Source: Fibrobacter sp. UWH4 (GTDB lineage Bacteria; Fibrobacterota; Fibrobacteria; Fibrobacterales; Fibrobacteraceae). Taken from it: 39,727 bases of DNA. The DNA lies in the NCBI RefSeq assembly GCF_900142475.1, contig NZ_FRAY01000014.1:1-39727 (forward strand). Reading direction: 5' to 3'. Both the position numbers and the translations under genes were made by a program. The notes beneath the pieces were generated by a model. The model was not told the origin of the DNA and did not search any database. It was given only the letters and a program-made list of their open reading frames with translations. Below are positions 1 to 8,986 of the stretch, one piece after another; within the stretch, counting starts at the first letter, position 1, and every line of letters begins with the position of its first letter.

Positions 1-59
1 AAAACATGAAGAACCTGGTCGAAGAAATCCTGAAGGATACCCCGCTCCAGAAGAAGTAA
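1..59 (+). CDS. C-terminal end of an unidentified protein (5' partial)
   Basis: Only the last codons of a reading frame are in the window; they end KDTPLQKK and a TAA stop at 57-59. An in-frame ATG at 6-8 may be internal. A strong terminator follows 28 bases later, which supports a real gene end. There is too little sequence to suggest a function. Confidence 0.55.
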   Translation, partial: NMKNLVEEILKDTPLQKK

Positions 60-87
60 CCGTCACCAATACTCCTTATATATGATG

Positions 88-116
88 AAGCCCCGTGCAT
101 TGCACGGGGCTTTCCC
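88..116 (+). terminator. Rho-independent terminator
   Basis: A perfect 11-bp stem (AAGCCCCGTGC with GCACGGGGCTT) and a 3-base loop lie at 88-112, followed by TTCCCTTAT. It ends the partial gene at the window start. The next gene lies on the opposite strand and converges on it. Confidence 0.85.
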
Positions 117-221
117 TTATTCAAATCATTCTCAAAGTTGCTGGCCGCAACGGCCTTACTCAAATTTCCCTAACGGTCGCAGATTCCTGCTTTCCAGAAG
201 CAGCCTCTGTACGCGGCCCAG

Positions 222-1118
222 TTATTTTTTCTTCTTGGACTTGGCTGCGGACTTCTTCTTGTCCTTCATTTCTACACGGCGCGTTCCGGAGCGCAGGCGT
301 TCCCACGGGGCAAACGACGCCATCGGGAAAAAGAAGGAGAAGAACCAGACGCCAAACACAGCAAAATAAAGCAGTGCCCCCGGAATGTTCGAAGTCACGG
401 ACGGAGCCTCTTCCGAGGCTTCGGCAGGCATATCGAACGCAATCGATGCAATCAGCAAAAGTGCACCCACCAGCACAGGAGTCATCAGCTGCTTGGCGGC
501 CTTGATCAAAGCTCCCGCCTGCGGGTCCCCGGCCCCCAAATGCTTGCCCGCCACGACAGACAGCACCATGGCCGACGCAAAACCGAAGGCAGAAAGAACA
601 GCCCAAACCAGCCACGAAGGTTCAACCAGCTGCGGCAAAACCGACAGGAGCCCGGTCAAGAACAACCACGAAAGCACGAACGGGAACAGAGCGCACGACA
701 CCGAGAGCTTTACAAAAAACAGCATCACCAGGGCGACCAGTGTCAGGATTCCAAACATCGGCAAGGGCATCGATTCGCTACCGCCCATCACGTAAAGCGC
801 TACGAACGAAAGCGCCGCCGACACCACCGAAGCGATCGCGCCGCGAACACCGCCAAAAACGGTAAACATCACGACGCAGGCGATGGCCGCCACGGCAATA
901 AAGCGGGAACTCGACCAGAGGTTCTGCACCGATTCGATATTGGCAAACCACATTCCGAACGATTCAGAAGCCGCAAGCGACGGGGACACCATCTCTTGCC
1001 AGTTGGTCGCCACAAAAGAAACGGTCGTCACCACCATCGCGACAACGGCGATCAACCTAAAGCGCAGCATCCATTCCAAAAAAGTCTGAATTTTTCCAGG
1101 CTTTTCCCTCAAATCCAT
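222..1118 (-). CDS. Polytopic inner-membrane protein, unknown function
   Basis: This 298-residue protein has about eight hydrophobic segments, near residues 18-38, 68-88, 93-110, 117-135, 139-160, 167-185, 205-225 and 247-268. A strongly basic cytoplasmic-type tail ends in SAKSKKKK. I do not recognise the family; the even spacing of helices resembles Yip1/DUF-type small membrane proteins, but no signature motif is visible. It starts only 5 bases after the stop of the C25 peptidase gene on the same strand, so it is the last gene of that four-gene operon. Its job may relate to export or envelope assembly, which is inference from position only. The ATG at 1118 is the natural start, since it begins a short hydrophilic lead (MDLREKPGK) before the first helix. 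Confidence 0.8.
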   Translation of the reverse strand: MDLREKPGKIQTFLEWMLRFRLIAVVAMVVTTVSFVATNWQEMVSPSLAASESFGMWFANIESVQNLWSSSRFIAVAAIACVVMFTVFGGVRGAIASVVSAALSFVALYVMGGSESMPLPMFGILTLVALVMLFFVKLSVSCALFPFVLSWLFLTGLLSVLPQLVEPSWLVWAVLSAFGFASAMVLSVVAGKHLGAGDPQAGALIKAAKQLMTPVLVGALLLIASIAFDMPAEASEEAPSVTSNIPGALLYFAVFGVWFFSFFFPMASFAPWERLRSGTRRVEMKDKKKSAAKSKKKK

Positions 1119-1123
1119 AATAA

Positions 1124-4100
1124 TTACCTCGAAATTAAGAGTTTCTGTTTTTTAGTCCAAGTCTTTTTACCCGAAGTCGCCTTCGAAGACACTTCGCTAC
1201 GAACAACATAATGATAAAGGCCGTTAGCCAACGGGCGTCCATGATTGTCGCGGCCGTCCCAATGCATCACTCCCGAAACAACGTCCTTCAGAACCTTGAC
1301 AAGTTTACCGTTCTGGTTGTAGATAAAGATATTCACCTTCGACATATCGGGATCCATGACCAGGTTCTTGAAATAGAAGGTCGTCCCCTTCTTGCCCATC
1401 GGATTCGGGGCATTAAACACATCGGCAAGGCCCGCTTCCATATTGTCGGTGATTTCGACATTCACGGTCTTAATTTGGACGTTGTCAAGTACATCCATGG
1501 CGCGGACGCGGAACACGTACGTTCCCGCCGGATACTGTTCCGCGGTAAAGTTCATGCGCAACTTGGCGCGCTTGGAATTCTGTTCCAGGTACGGCCACGG
1601 ATGGAACGGATCCTGCACTCCGACCACTTCGAAAGAAATTCCCTCGTCGGCCTGTTCCCTGAAATCAAGCGCAGTAGAATCTTCGATAATCACCTGCAGG
1701 CACGCGGGAGTCTGCAACTTGACAGTTTCACCATCAGCAAAGGAAGTCACGTTGTTCCCCATGTAGCAGGACTGAATCTGAATGTTCGGCGGAACCGTAT
1801 CGTGAAGATCGGCAGCAAACTCAGAAAGTCCTCCGATACTCAGATTCCGCAACCATAGGCGTCCTACACTGCCGCTGTTATTGGAATACGCCCAGGCACT
1901 GAATTCTGCCGCCGAATCGCCCGAAGAAATCTTTCGCGGCGTCACGAATTCCGTTTCGAAACGTCCCGACTTCACGGGAACCTTTTCGGAGTACACCAGC
2001 GGTCCGTCGTAGAAAATCATCATCGAATCGTTACCGTCCGTTTGGGAACTGGCAACCTGCAAATCCAAGACTTTCTCGATGCGGCCTTCGCGCAAGACCA
2101 GGTCAACATAGCCGTCATCCATCCCCGACACGGTTCCCGACAGACGCATCTTGTCGAGAGCCTTGATAGTATCTAGGGTAGAATCGAGAGTCACCTTCAG
2201 TTCGCTGCGGGGCATACGGACAACGGGTTCACCCATGAGCACGTAGCGTTCGTTGTTGTAGCGTTGCCTGTTGTACTCGAGCCCCGTCGTATTCCTCTTG
2301 GCATTCAAGAAAGCAAGGCCGATTGTAGACGATTCCCGCAGCAGGGCTTCTTCGAGCAGTTCCGTTCCAAAAGCCACATTATACGTCGCAAAAGTTTCGC
2401 GGCTCGCCCCCACCGAATTGATAGAACCGGCACTGGGCGCCAACAGGAATTCCTCGGAAAGCGAACGGCCATCTCCTTCGTCAAAACGCCCCACCGTACA
2501 GGAGAACGATCCAAGAATCGTATAGCGCCCTTCGTTGTTGATTTTCGAAAGGTAGCTTGGCTTCAGAAGACCTTCGCTAGCCCAGTCCGTCTTGGATCCG
2601 TGCCCAAAATAGACCGAGAACAAGGCTCCCTGATTCAAGAAATCCAGCAAGGTTTCAGCCGCATCCTTCTTTTGCCCCGCAGCGTCTTCCACATAATCCA
2701 ACAAGTAGACCTTTTTCATGTTCCAACGGTAGCCCCGTTCCACAGAAAGGCTGTCGATCATGCGCGCCACCGTTTCCTGGTAACGCGTATGCGGGTCACC
2801 GTCCGTGTGCCCGCTATTTACAGCATCATCTGCCGCAAACAGCAAAGAGGATCTCCAGTCCGAATAGTCCATGACTCCGACGGAATCGTAATCCTTGGCC
2901 TTCTTGATATACTGCGCGAATTCGGTCACCGAATTCACCGGCAAACGACCCACCGCAATATCCAAATCATATTTGCCATACTGGCAGACTTCTCCCGAAT
3001 CAAGAATTCCGAAAAAGTCCTCGACAACAGCATCTTCCTTTTCAAACGGAGGAATGTAAGATGTTCCCAAGCGTCCGGTAATGCCCCTATAATCGTAATG
3101 GCCTCCACCCGCCAAAAGCACGTACTGCAAATTTGGACAAACGGAGTACACGTAAGAAATGTAATTGCGAATCGCTATCGGCGACACACGGCCACCCGTA
3201 TAGGAACGATAAATGTCCTGCGCCGAAACGACCGAGGTCGCAAAGGACTGCACCGACGACCCGCCAGAACGGAAGGACGCCAACGCGACCGCAGGTTCCA
3301 GGAATTCATCCGGAGCGATAATCAGGTACTCCAGCTTGGAATTCGGACGACTCAAATCCTTAAGCACGCCATCGTTATGGATCGGCAAGGGTTCGACCTT
3401 CAAGCCCGAACGGTAGACGCCTTCGCGCACGGCAAGGTAACGCACATCCTCGTCCGACGAGACACTGTCCTTAGCCACGCCACCCGATACCGAAAGCAAA
3501 CCGACGGGGCGCAAGTCCACGAACTTCATGATCCGCGTTCCCGAAGGGGCCGGCACATTGACAACGCCGGAAACGTTTCCCGGCAACAGCCATTCCGCAG
3601 AATCGACAACGGGAGTCCACTGGTACGCCACGGTATAGCCGTCAAAACGGTCGTACTGAAGGTCATTCGGGAGCATGGTCAGCGTATACTGGTTTCCGGA
3701 TTCAACTAGGCCCGGAGAATCCATTCTGAAATTACCGCCCGGCATCAGCGTCATGTCGAGCCGGTTTACGGTATTCCCGTTGACATCGAACGCAAAACGG
3801 ATTGACTCCATTCTTGATTCGTAACCTAAACTCGCAAAATCCATTTTCTTGACCTGGTCATTGAGCACGACGGCCGTTCCCGAAAAGATCGAACGATACG
3901 GAAAATAGGAAATCGCCACATATTCCTTCCCTCCGGAAACAAGCCCCGGAAGGCGGGAAGTTTCGGTCATGTTCACAGACACCGTCGTCGAATCGAATCG
4001 ACTATGCCACATCCAGAACCATTCCTTACCCGTCGCCATTTCCCAGTCCAGCGACTTTCCGAAATAGGAATCCCGCAAAAGGGCTTCCTTTTCGGTGCGG

Positions 4101-5239
4101 ACATAGCGCATCCACTTGACATCTTTCCCTTGTCCAGAAGGCGTCTTCACCATATCGCTCAGGCGAAGTCCCTTGCCGGTATCCTTGTAGCCGAACAGGA
4201 AATTCTGATAGAAGGAATAAGGCGAATACGAATGGAAGTAATCCATCTTGCCGTTCATAAAGAATTTGTCTTCACGGTCGCAACGTTTCCAGAAAGCATT
4301 GCCGTACCCGACAAAGACAAGCGTATCGCCTTCATTGAAAATACCGTCGGGAGAACTTGAATTGTTGCCCGGAGTATGGTCACGAATCTCGATCGGAATT
4401 TCAAAGATGCGGTTGGGAATGCGGTCCGCTTCGCCGGGAGCCATATCGGCAAGAGTGTCCGGAGAAGCCCCGTAAAGACAGAGGCGTTCTACGGGAATTC
4501 CGTCCAAGTCGCTTTGGCGTTGCAAAAGCAGCAAGGCGGTGCGGATCGTCTTGAAATCCACCGCATACAGGCCATCTTCGCTGAAGGTCGCCACATTCTT
4601 GTCGCCCACCTGGATCGATGCGATAAAATTAACGTCCGAAGCAGAACTGCTCGCTTCTTTCCTCAAGGCTTTCATCGCGCCGGAACGCGACACGCCAAAA
4701 CGGGAGGCGCCTCTTTCGTTCAGCACCCTGGACACGGCTCGCTTGCCGGGATTCACGCCGTTTGCACTCCCCTGGAAGGTAACGCTGATCTTGAACTTCT
4801 TGCGGAGCGAAACAGACGAGCCGTTACGCACATACAGCGGAACACGGATATCGGTCATCCACAAGCCATCCCTAAAGAAGGGCGTAGAGACATCGACCGG
4901 CATAAAACGGAGCGAATCCGTTCTTCCCATGGGGCCTTCCTTACACAGGGGTTTTCCCAGGGACACCGTCGAGATATCCTTTACTGAAACTTCGGGACGA
5001 TCCTTTGTCGGAAGCGCCACGCGGTAATAGCGGAAAGGCATCGAGTTGCCGTCTAGGTAAGCGGCCCCTTCGGGGACAAACTTTCCACCACGAGAATCCA
5101 ATGAATCGCAGCCATGGACCGTCGATTCATAGACCATATCTTCTAGGACAAATCGCGAACGTGAATCTTCTACGACGCGGGCAAAAGAAGGCGTAACGAC
5201 GACAAGCGCCAGGACTAGGAATGCTAAAAAGGACTTCAC
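1124..5239 (-). CDS. Gingipain-family (C25) peptidase, PorU-like type IX secretion sortase candidate
   Basis: This 1371-residue protein has a signal peptide (residues 1-20, ending SFA). The C25 catalytic core lies in the middle. Y-F-G-H-G-S-K-T-D-W places the catalytic His at residue 880, and G-S-F-S-C-T-V-G-R-F-D places the nucleophilic Cys at 914; the 34-residue spacing matches the His/Cys spacing in gingipains. A segment VLLAGGGHYDYRG precedes them. The last 100 residues (from about 1272: NAPNPMGKKG, WDGRDNHGRPLANGLYHY) form a FlgD-like/type IX sorting-type beta domain. In PorU the C25 enzyme cleaves and anchors type IX cargo at the cell surface, and the architecture (long N-terminal beta region, C25, C-terminal domain) fits. 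A secreted C25 cargo protease is the alternative. It is third in a minus-strand operon, 25 bases after the upstream gene. Confidence 0.82.
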   Translation of the reverse strand: MKSFLAFLVLALVVVTPSFARVVEDSRSRFVLEDMVYESTVHGCDSLDSRGGKFVPEGAAYLDGNSMPFRYYRVALPTKDRPEVSVKDISTVSLGKPLCKEGPMGRTDSLRFMPVDVSTPFFRDGLWMTDIRVPLYVRNGSSVSLRKKFKISVTFQGSANGVNPGKRAVSRVLNERGASRFGVSRSGAMKALRKEASSSASDVNFIASIQVGDKNVATFSEDGLYAVDFKTIRTALLLLQRQSDLDGIPVERLCLYGASPDTLADMAPGEADRIPNRIFEIPIEIRDHTPGNNSSSPDGIFNEGDTLVFVGYGNAFWKRCDREDKFFMNGKMDYFHSYSPYSFYQNFLFGYKDTGKGLRLSDMVKTPSGQGKDVKWMRYVRTEKEALLRDSYFGKSLDWEMATGKEWFWMWHSRFDSTTVSVNMTETSRLPGLVSGGKEYVAISYFPYRSIFSGTAVVLNDQVKKMDFASLGYESRMESIRFAFDVNGNTVNRLDMTLMPGGNFRMDSPGLVESGNQYTLTMLPNDLQYDRFDGYTVAYQWTPVVDSAEWLLPGNVSGVVNVPAPSGTRIMKFVDLRPVGLLSVSGGVAKDSVSSDEDVRYLAVREGVYRSGLKVEPLPIHNDGVLKDLSRPNSKLEYLIIAPDEFLEPAVALASFRSGGSSVQSFATSVVSAQDIYRSYTGGRVSPIAIRNYISYVYSVCPNLQYVLLAGGGHYDYRGITGRLGTSYIPPFEKEDAVVEDFFGILDSGEVCQYGKYDLDIAVGRLPVNSVTEFAQYIKKAKDYDSVGVMDYSDWRSSLLFAADDAVNSGHTDGDPHTRYQETVARMIDSLSVERGYRWNMKKVYLLDYVEDAAGQKKDAAETLLDFLNQGALFSVYFGHGSKTDWASEGLLKPSYLSKINNEGRYTILGSFSCTVGRFDEGDGRSLSEEFLLAPSAGSINSVGASRETFATYNVAFGTELLEEALLRESSTIGLAFLNAKRNTTGLEYNRQRYNNERYVLMGEPVVRMPRSELKVTLDSTLDTIKALDKMRLSGTVSGMDDGYVDLVLREGRIEKVLDLQVASSQTDGNDSMMIFYDGPLVYSEKVPVKSGRFETEFVTPRKISSGDSAAEFSAWAYSNNSGSVGRLWLRNLSIGGLSEFAADLHDTVPPNIQIQSCYMGNNVTSFADGETVKLQTPACLQVIIEDSTALDFREQADEGISFEVVGVQDPFHPWPYLEQNSKRAKLRMNFTAEQYPAGTYVFRVRAMDVLDNVQIKTVNVEITDNMEAGLADVFNAPNPMGKKGTTFYFKNLVMDPDMSKVNIFIYNQNGKLVKVLKDVVSGVMHWDGRDNHGRPLANGLYHYVVRSEVSSKATSGKKTWTKKQKLLISR

Positions 5240-5264
5240 CTTTTTAAAATAGCAAATTATCGAT

Positions 5265-6152
5265 TTAGCGGCTGATCAGGAGCTCGGAATAGCCCCTTCC
5301 ATCCGTCTTGAATTCCACCGTTTCTCCGGACGCCGTTTTCGTCTTGAAAAGGGTCAGCAAAGGCGGGAAATATCCCTGTTTCAAGATGGCATCGAGTTCC
5401 TTGCGGTTCATCAGGCACTTCGCATTCCATTCGGGCATGTACCAGTGCCAAGCCTGCCAGTTGAAAATGCTCCGGGTCGACTGCACAAAGGCGCGCAGCA
5501 TCAGCGAATATTCATACTTGAAATAATCCTCGTATTCACGCAACACCGCTTCTTTTTCGGTAAACGACATCGAGGCGTACCCCGGGTCGATTCGCAGGGG
5601 CTCTTCGCCTTTCTTTTCGTAGGTAAAACGCATGCCGCCATTCAAAAGGCGAACCTTCAAGTTGTCCCTGTCTCGGTGGACGAATTCCGTTTCGTTAATT
5701 TGTCTATAATCACGTAGAACCACATCGGGCGAAAGCACCGGATTAATCGAAAGCGGAACCGGCTTGGCATCGAGCGAAGGCAACTCGTAGAACAAAATTA
5801 CTTCGCCAGTTCCCTTGGGCAAGAGGACTGCCGCCAAGGGTTTCGAGCGTTCCGTGATGACCCAGACCATCTCGGGCTTATTCGCGCCCTTGAGCATCGG
5901 ATCGAGCACACTCATCAGCGAAGGATCCTTCACGCCGTTCACGTCCCATTCCATCCAGGTTCCCGTTCCACCGACGGAATCGAGTGTCGCAAAGAGACGG
6001 TCTCCGCTGAAAGGTGCCGCCGACTCCACCGCTCCTAGCACCTTCGCTGCGCCCGCCGTATATCCGGAAGCCTTCCCCGCCTTTTTAACCGGGGCTGCCC
6101 AGACACAGGCTACGACGACTAGTACAAGAACTATCGCTTTAAAAAATTTCAT
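5265..6152 (-). CDS. Exported protein of unknown function
   Basis: The protein is 295 residues from the chosen ATG at 6152 (MKFFKAIVL), which begins a clean signal peptide ending near VWAAP. A TTG at 6176 could add eight residues, but the signal peptide favours the ATG. The mature part is a soluble beta/alpha mixture with no motif I recognise, including repeated mentions of charged loops and a C-terminal segment ending ELLISR. It lies between a lipoprotein gene (30 bases upstream) and the PorU-like peptidase gene (25 bases downstream) on the same strand, so the three are probably co-transcribed. Its C-terminus shares the five residues LLISR with the peptidase, encoded by different codons, which may be chance. 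Confidence 0.75.
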   Translation of the reverse strand: MKFFKAIVLVLVVVACVWAAPVKKAGKASGYTAGAAKVLGAVESAAPFSGDRLFATLDSVGGTGTWMEWDVNGVKDPSLMSVLDPMLKGANKPEMVWVITERSKPLAAVLLPKGTGEVILFYELPSLDAKPVPLSINPVLSPDVVLRDYRQINETEFVHRDRDNLKVRLLNGGMRFTYEKKGEEPLRIDPGYASMSFTEKEAVLREYEDYFKYEYSLMLRAFVQSTRSIFNWQAWHWYMPEWNAKCLMNRKELDAILKQGYFPPLLTLFKTKTASGETVEFKTDGRGYSELLISR

Positions 6153-6182
6153 AGGAAAACGCTTCACTCGCAACAACTTATT

Positions 6183-6935
6183 TTAGAAGCCGATCGGCTC
6201 GCAGAGGGAGTCGTCAAGACGTGAATACTGCAAGTGGTATTCGCGGTCCAGCCAGTACAGGGCAAGTTTCTTATTGCTCCAGCTTTTCTTGACGGCGGTC
6301 GCCTCGACACCCTTCGTAATGAGCGGCACGGTTTCGGTCAAGTCAAGTTTCCAGTCGTTGTCGTCCCATTCGAAAATCATGATCGGGACTTCGGGGCTCT
6401 TGGCAAGACCGATGCTTCCACGGTCATTCTTGATCTTGAGGGGGCCCAAGTCCAACTTGGTGAAGTTATGGATGACTCCCGCCTTTGAAAGATACAACCA
6501 AAGCATGCGGTCTTCGGGAACCTGCCACAGATGTTCGCGCTCGTAGAGGCGGTAAAGCAGAATGGAATAGACTTCGTAGAACTGGCATGTATCCAGATCT
6601 TCGGGCCTGTAGACGCGGGCGTGGTTTTCCAGCGTGTCGAGCCAGTACTCCGAAGAATCGGTCAGCATGGAATAGAGGACCTCGGCAGGAGTGTCTTCGC
6701 GGATAGCCGCCATAAAATTGCGGAACATGGCTTCGAGCATCGCCTGCTTGTCGTTTTCGCGGTGCTGCACCTTGGCGTCCTTGACTTCGGCCGATTCACC
6801 CAGAGCGGCGTCCGCGAAAGATTCATTACGCGGATTATTCGAGTCTTTGGCCCCGGAAGAGCCTGCACAAGCATTAAAGAAGACTGCGGCACCAACCGCA
6901 ACCGCCGCAACAATTGTATTTTTCAGTACATGCAT
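6183..6935 (-). CDS. Putative lipoprotein, first gene of the C25 operon
   Basis: The protein is 250 residues from ATG 6935 (MHVLKNTIVAA). The N-terminus is a lipoprotein signal: a hydrophobic stretch followed by the lipobox F-F-N-A-C-A-G. A longer frame upstream would bury this signal behind 30 hydrophilic residues, so it is rejected. The mature protein is acidic and helix-rich, with no known domain visible. It heads the minus-strand operon with the exported protein, PorU-like peptidase and membrane protein. Its start codon is interlocked with that of the divergent release-factor-like gene: ATGCAT at 6930-6935 reads as ATG on both strands, so both genes must share or abut one control region and mRNA 5' ends overlap. 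Confidence 0.78.
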   Translation of the reverse strand: MHVLKNTIVAAVAVGAAVFFNACAGSSGAKDSNNPRNESFADAALGESAEVKDAKVQHRENDKQAMLEAMFRNFMAAIREDTPAEVLYSMLTDSSEYWLDTLENHARVYRPEDLDTCQFYEVYSILLYRLYEREHLWQVPEDRMLWLYLSKAGVIHNFTKLDLGPLKIKNDRGSIGLAKSPEVPIMIFEWDDNDWKLDLTETVPLITKGVEATAVKKSWSNKKLALYWLDREYHLQYSRLDDSLCEPIGF

Positions 6936-7421
6936 CGCGATACCTACCTGAAAATGACTTTGGACGAGCTCCTCCGCGCCTGTAGCCTCAAGGGATTCCA
7001 GGGGTCCGGTCCGGGCGGACAACACCGCAACAAGACCAACACCGGAGTTTTGCTCACCTTACGAGATTTCAATTTAGAAATCAAATCCTGCGAAGGAAGG
7101 TCCGCTCACGAAAACAAGGTGCATGCACTGCACCGAATGCAGATGGCGCTCGCCCTGCAAATCCGCGAAACTCCAGCCAACCCCGAAATGCCTTTCCCGG
7201 GGAGCAACGGGCACCTGCAACCGAGCAACGCCCTTTTTCCGCTGTTCGTCGCGCACGTGTTCGACATCATGGCGACCAAGAACGGCGACACCAAGGCCGC
7301 AGCGGCCGCTTTCGGGCTCACCCCGAGCGCACTCGTGAAAATTCTCCGGCAAGACAAGGCCTGCGCCACCAAGCTGCAAGGCAACCGCAAGCAAAACGGG
7401 CAGAAAGCCCTGAAACTGTAG
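6930..7421 (+). CDS. Peptide chain release factor-like protein (RF-1/GGQ domain)
   Basis: This short protein (163 residues from ATG 6930, or 155 from ATG 6954) carries the peptidyl-tRNA hydrolysis motif GSGPGGQHRNKTNTGV at residues 25-40. The GGQ is at 29-31 and is followed by the conserved basic H-R-N-K and a later R-S-A-H-E-N-K. It lacks the codon-recognition domains of RF1/RF2, as in ArfB/ICT1-like and other stand-alone RF-1 domain proteins, which rescue stalled ribosomes or act on free ribosomal subunits. The C-terminal part contains NGDTKAAAAAFGLTPSALVKIL, a helix-turn-helix-like stretch seen in the short release-factor-like family, and a basic end (GNRKQNGQKALKL). Start choice is unsure because no clear ribosome binding site precedes either ATG. 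Confidence 0.8.
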   Translation: MHRDTYLKMTLDELLRACSLKGFQGSGPGGQHRNKTNTGVLLTLRDFNLEIKSCEGRSAHENKVHALHRMQMALALQIRETPANPEMPFPGSNGHLQPSNALFPLFVAHVFDIMATKNGDTKAAAAAFGLTPSALVKILRQDKACATKLQGNRKQNGQKALKL

Positions 7422-7750
7422 AAAGTTCGGAGTTGGTAGAACTTAGTTGGTAGAGCTTAGGTTAATTCGGAATTCGGATTTCAGAATTCGGAGTTGATTG
7501 ATACTTAAGTAGGATGTTTAGAGTTTAGAAGCAGTTTGCTGAGGCTAAAGGCTGGCCGCTAAGCGAGCATTCGTCGGTCGAAGACCGAGGCCATGCGAGC
7601 GTGCGGAGCAGACTGAGCCGAGGAAAAGAGGCGTTCACATCGTTTAAAAATTATTTTACACTGTTTTGAACGAAAAACAGGGGTAAAATCCATACGATTT
7701 TTTTGAAACTTACGTGTATAGAGTAGGACATCTCAACCAATGGAGGTAAA
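7422..7750. other. Intergenic region with degenerate short repeats
   Basis: No convincing gene lies in these 329 bases. A 14-base unit is repeated in tandem with one mismatch (GTTGGTAGAACTTA at 7432-7445 and GTTGGTAGAGCTTA at 7446-7459), followed by several copies of AATTCGGA. A GC-rich stretch at 7550-7635 includes a perfect 6-bp hairpin (TCGGTC GAA GACCGA, 7574-7588). The last 110 bases are AT-rich and probably hold the promoter of the lipoprotein gene at 7751, whose ribosome binding site GGAGGT is at 7742-7747. Confidence 0.5.
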
Positions 7751-8986
7751 ATGAGTCCTATTCTGAAAAAATACATCACCATCGCCACCCTGTTCCTGTG
7801 CGTATGCACCCTCTGGAACTGCGGCAACCACTCCACCGAATCCAGCTCCGCCGCAAGCGCTACGGCCGAAGGGAACACCGCCAATGTTTCGCTTCACCTG
7901 CAATACAGCATCCCGCCGCTCCTGGACAGCCTCGTGCTGGACTGCTACGGCACCGACACGCTGCACTACGTGCATTCCGCCGACAACCCTAACTTCAGTC
8001 TGGAACTTTTCCCGAGCGACAGCTGGAACTTCAAGGCGAAGATCTACGCGAACGGCGCCTTGATGCAGATGGGCGAACTGGAAACCAGTCTCACTGCAGG
8101 AACCACGGTGAGCCTGGCGATCCAGATGCACCCGGTCGTAGGATTCGTCTTCGTAGAAATTCCGCTCGGGCTCAAGAACGACGCGGGAATCACAGGAGGT
8201 TCGATGAAGCTGAAATCGTCAACCGACCAGTACGAATTCCCCATGGAAATGACTGTAGACGGAGCAATCTTCAAGAGCGACATGCTCAAGCTCGGTTGCG
8301 AATACGAGCTGGAAATTCTGCTCCTCAACCAAGAAGGAATGGCCATCTACAGCGTTACGGACAAATTCACGCTTACTGAAGACAGCCCCGTCCCCGAACT
8401 CACGCTGAACTCGCTCCGTAGCCAGGTCGCGCTTGCCATCAAGGCCGCCGAGGAACGCCGCATCGAAATCACGATACCCCTGAAGGCGGGCTACCGCAAG
8501 CCAAGGGTTGACGATTTGCTGATTACGGAATTTTACACCAGTGCAGCAAAAACAGATACGACTCAATACGAGTTTATCGAGATCTACAACGGAAGTACGG
8601 ACACACTTATTTTAGATGATTGCGCTATTGGGGCGACCAGTAACAGCGCCATCCGCTACCTGCCCCTGACCACCAGCGAAATCGCCCCTCGTCAGGTACT
8701 GGTCTTGGGAGACGCCACCAAGGACATCACTCCACCCCTCCATATCAACACGGAAAGCTGGAACGATATCACCAACTCAAGGGGAAGCATCGTCCTAAAA
8801 TGTGACGGAGAATCGCTTGATTCTCTATACTATGCTCCCGATACAGATTCATTACATGCGCAAGTGGTTCCAAGCGCAAACTCAAAAAACGGCATCAGCA
8901 CCCAGCTGAATATCGAACAATGGAAAAGCCGTAGGGATTCTACGGCCTGGAGTCTCGGAAAACCCACCCCCGGTGAGTTGAATTAG
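7751..8986 (+). CDS. Lipoprotein with a lamin-tail (LTD) domain
   Basis: This 411-residue protein starts at an ATG with a strong ribosome binding site (GGAGGT). The signal peptide ends in the lipobox L-W-N-C-G with Cys24, followed by a Ser/Ala-rich linker (residues 27-45). Residues about 45-250 look like beta-sandwich material. From about 255 the sequence D-D-L-L-I-T-E-F-Y...Y-E-F-I-E-I-Y-N-G-S-T-D-T-L matches the start of the lamin-tail domain, a cell-surface or nuclease-associated Ig-like fold common in Bacteroidota and Fibrobacterota lipoproteins. The role is unknown; surface adhesion or carbohydrate binding is only a guess. Its stop codon overlaps the stop of the convergent gene (TTAG at 8983-8986), so there is no room for a terminator between them. 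Confidence 0.8.
   Translation: MSPILKKYITIATLFLCVCTLWNCGNHSTESSSAASATAEGNTANVSLHLQYSIPPLLDSLVLDCYGTDTLHYVHSADNPNFSLELFPSDSWNFKAKIYANGALMQMGELETSLTAGTTVSLAIQMHPVVGFVFVEIPLGLKNDAGITGGSMKLKSSTDQYEFPMEMTVDGAIFKSDMLKLGCEYELEILLLNQEGMAIYSVTDKFTLTEDSPVPELTLNSLRSQVALAIKAAEERRIEITIPLKAGYRKPRVDDLLITEFYTSAAKTDTTQYEFIEIYNGSTDTLILDDCAIGATSNSAIRYLPLTTSEIAPRQVLVLGDATKDITPPLHINTESWNDITNSRGSIVLKCDGESLDSLYYAPDTDSLHAQVVPSANSKNGISTQLNIEQWKSRRDSTAWSLGKPTPGELN

Noticed and set aside
2264-3709. 481-codon plus-strand frame opposite the C25 peptidase
   Set aside because: Arg/His-rich shadow of the peptidase, which has intact catalytic motifs.
5265-5279. Shared C-terminal LLISR as a sorting signal in the exported protein
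   Set aside because: Only five residues match, codons differ and the preceding region is not a type IX C-terminal domain.
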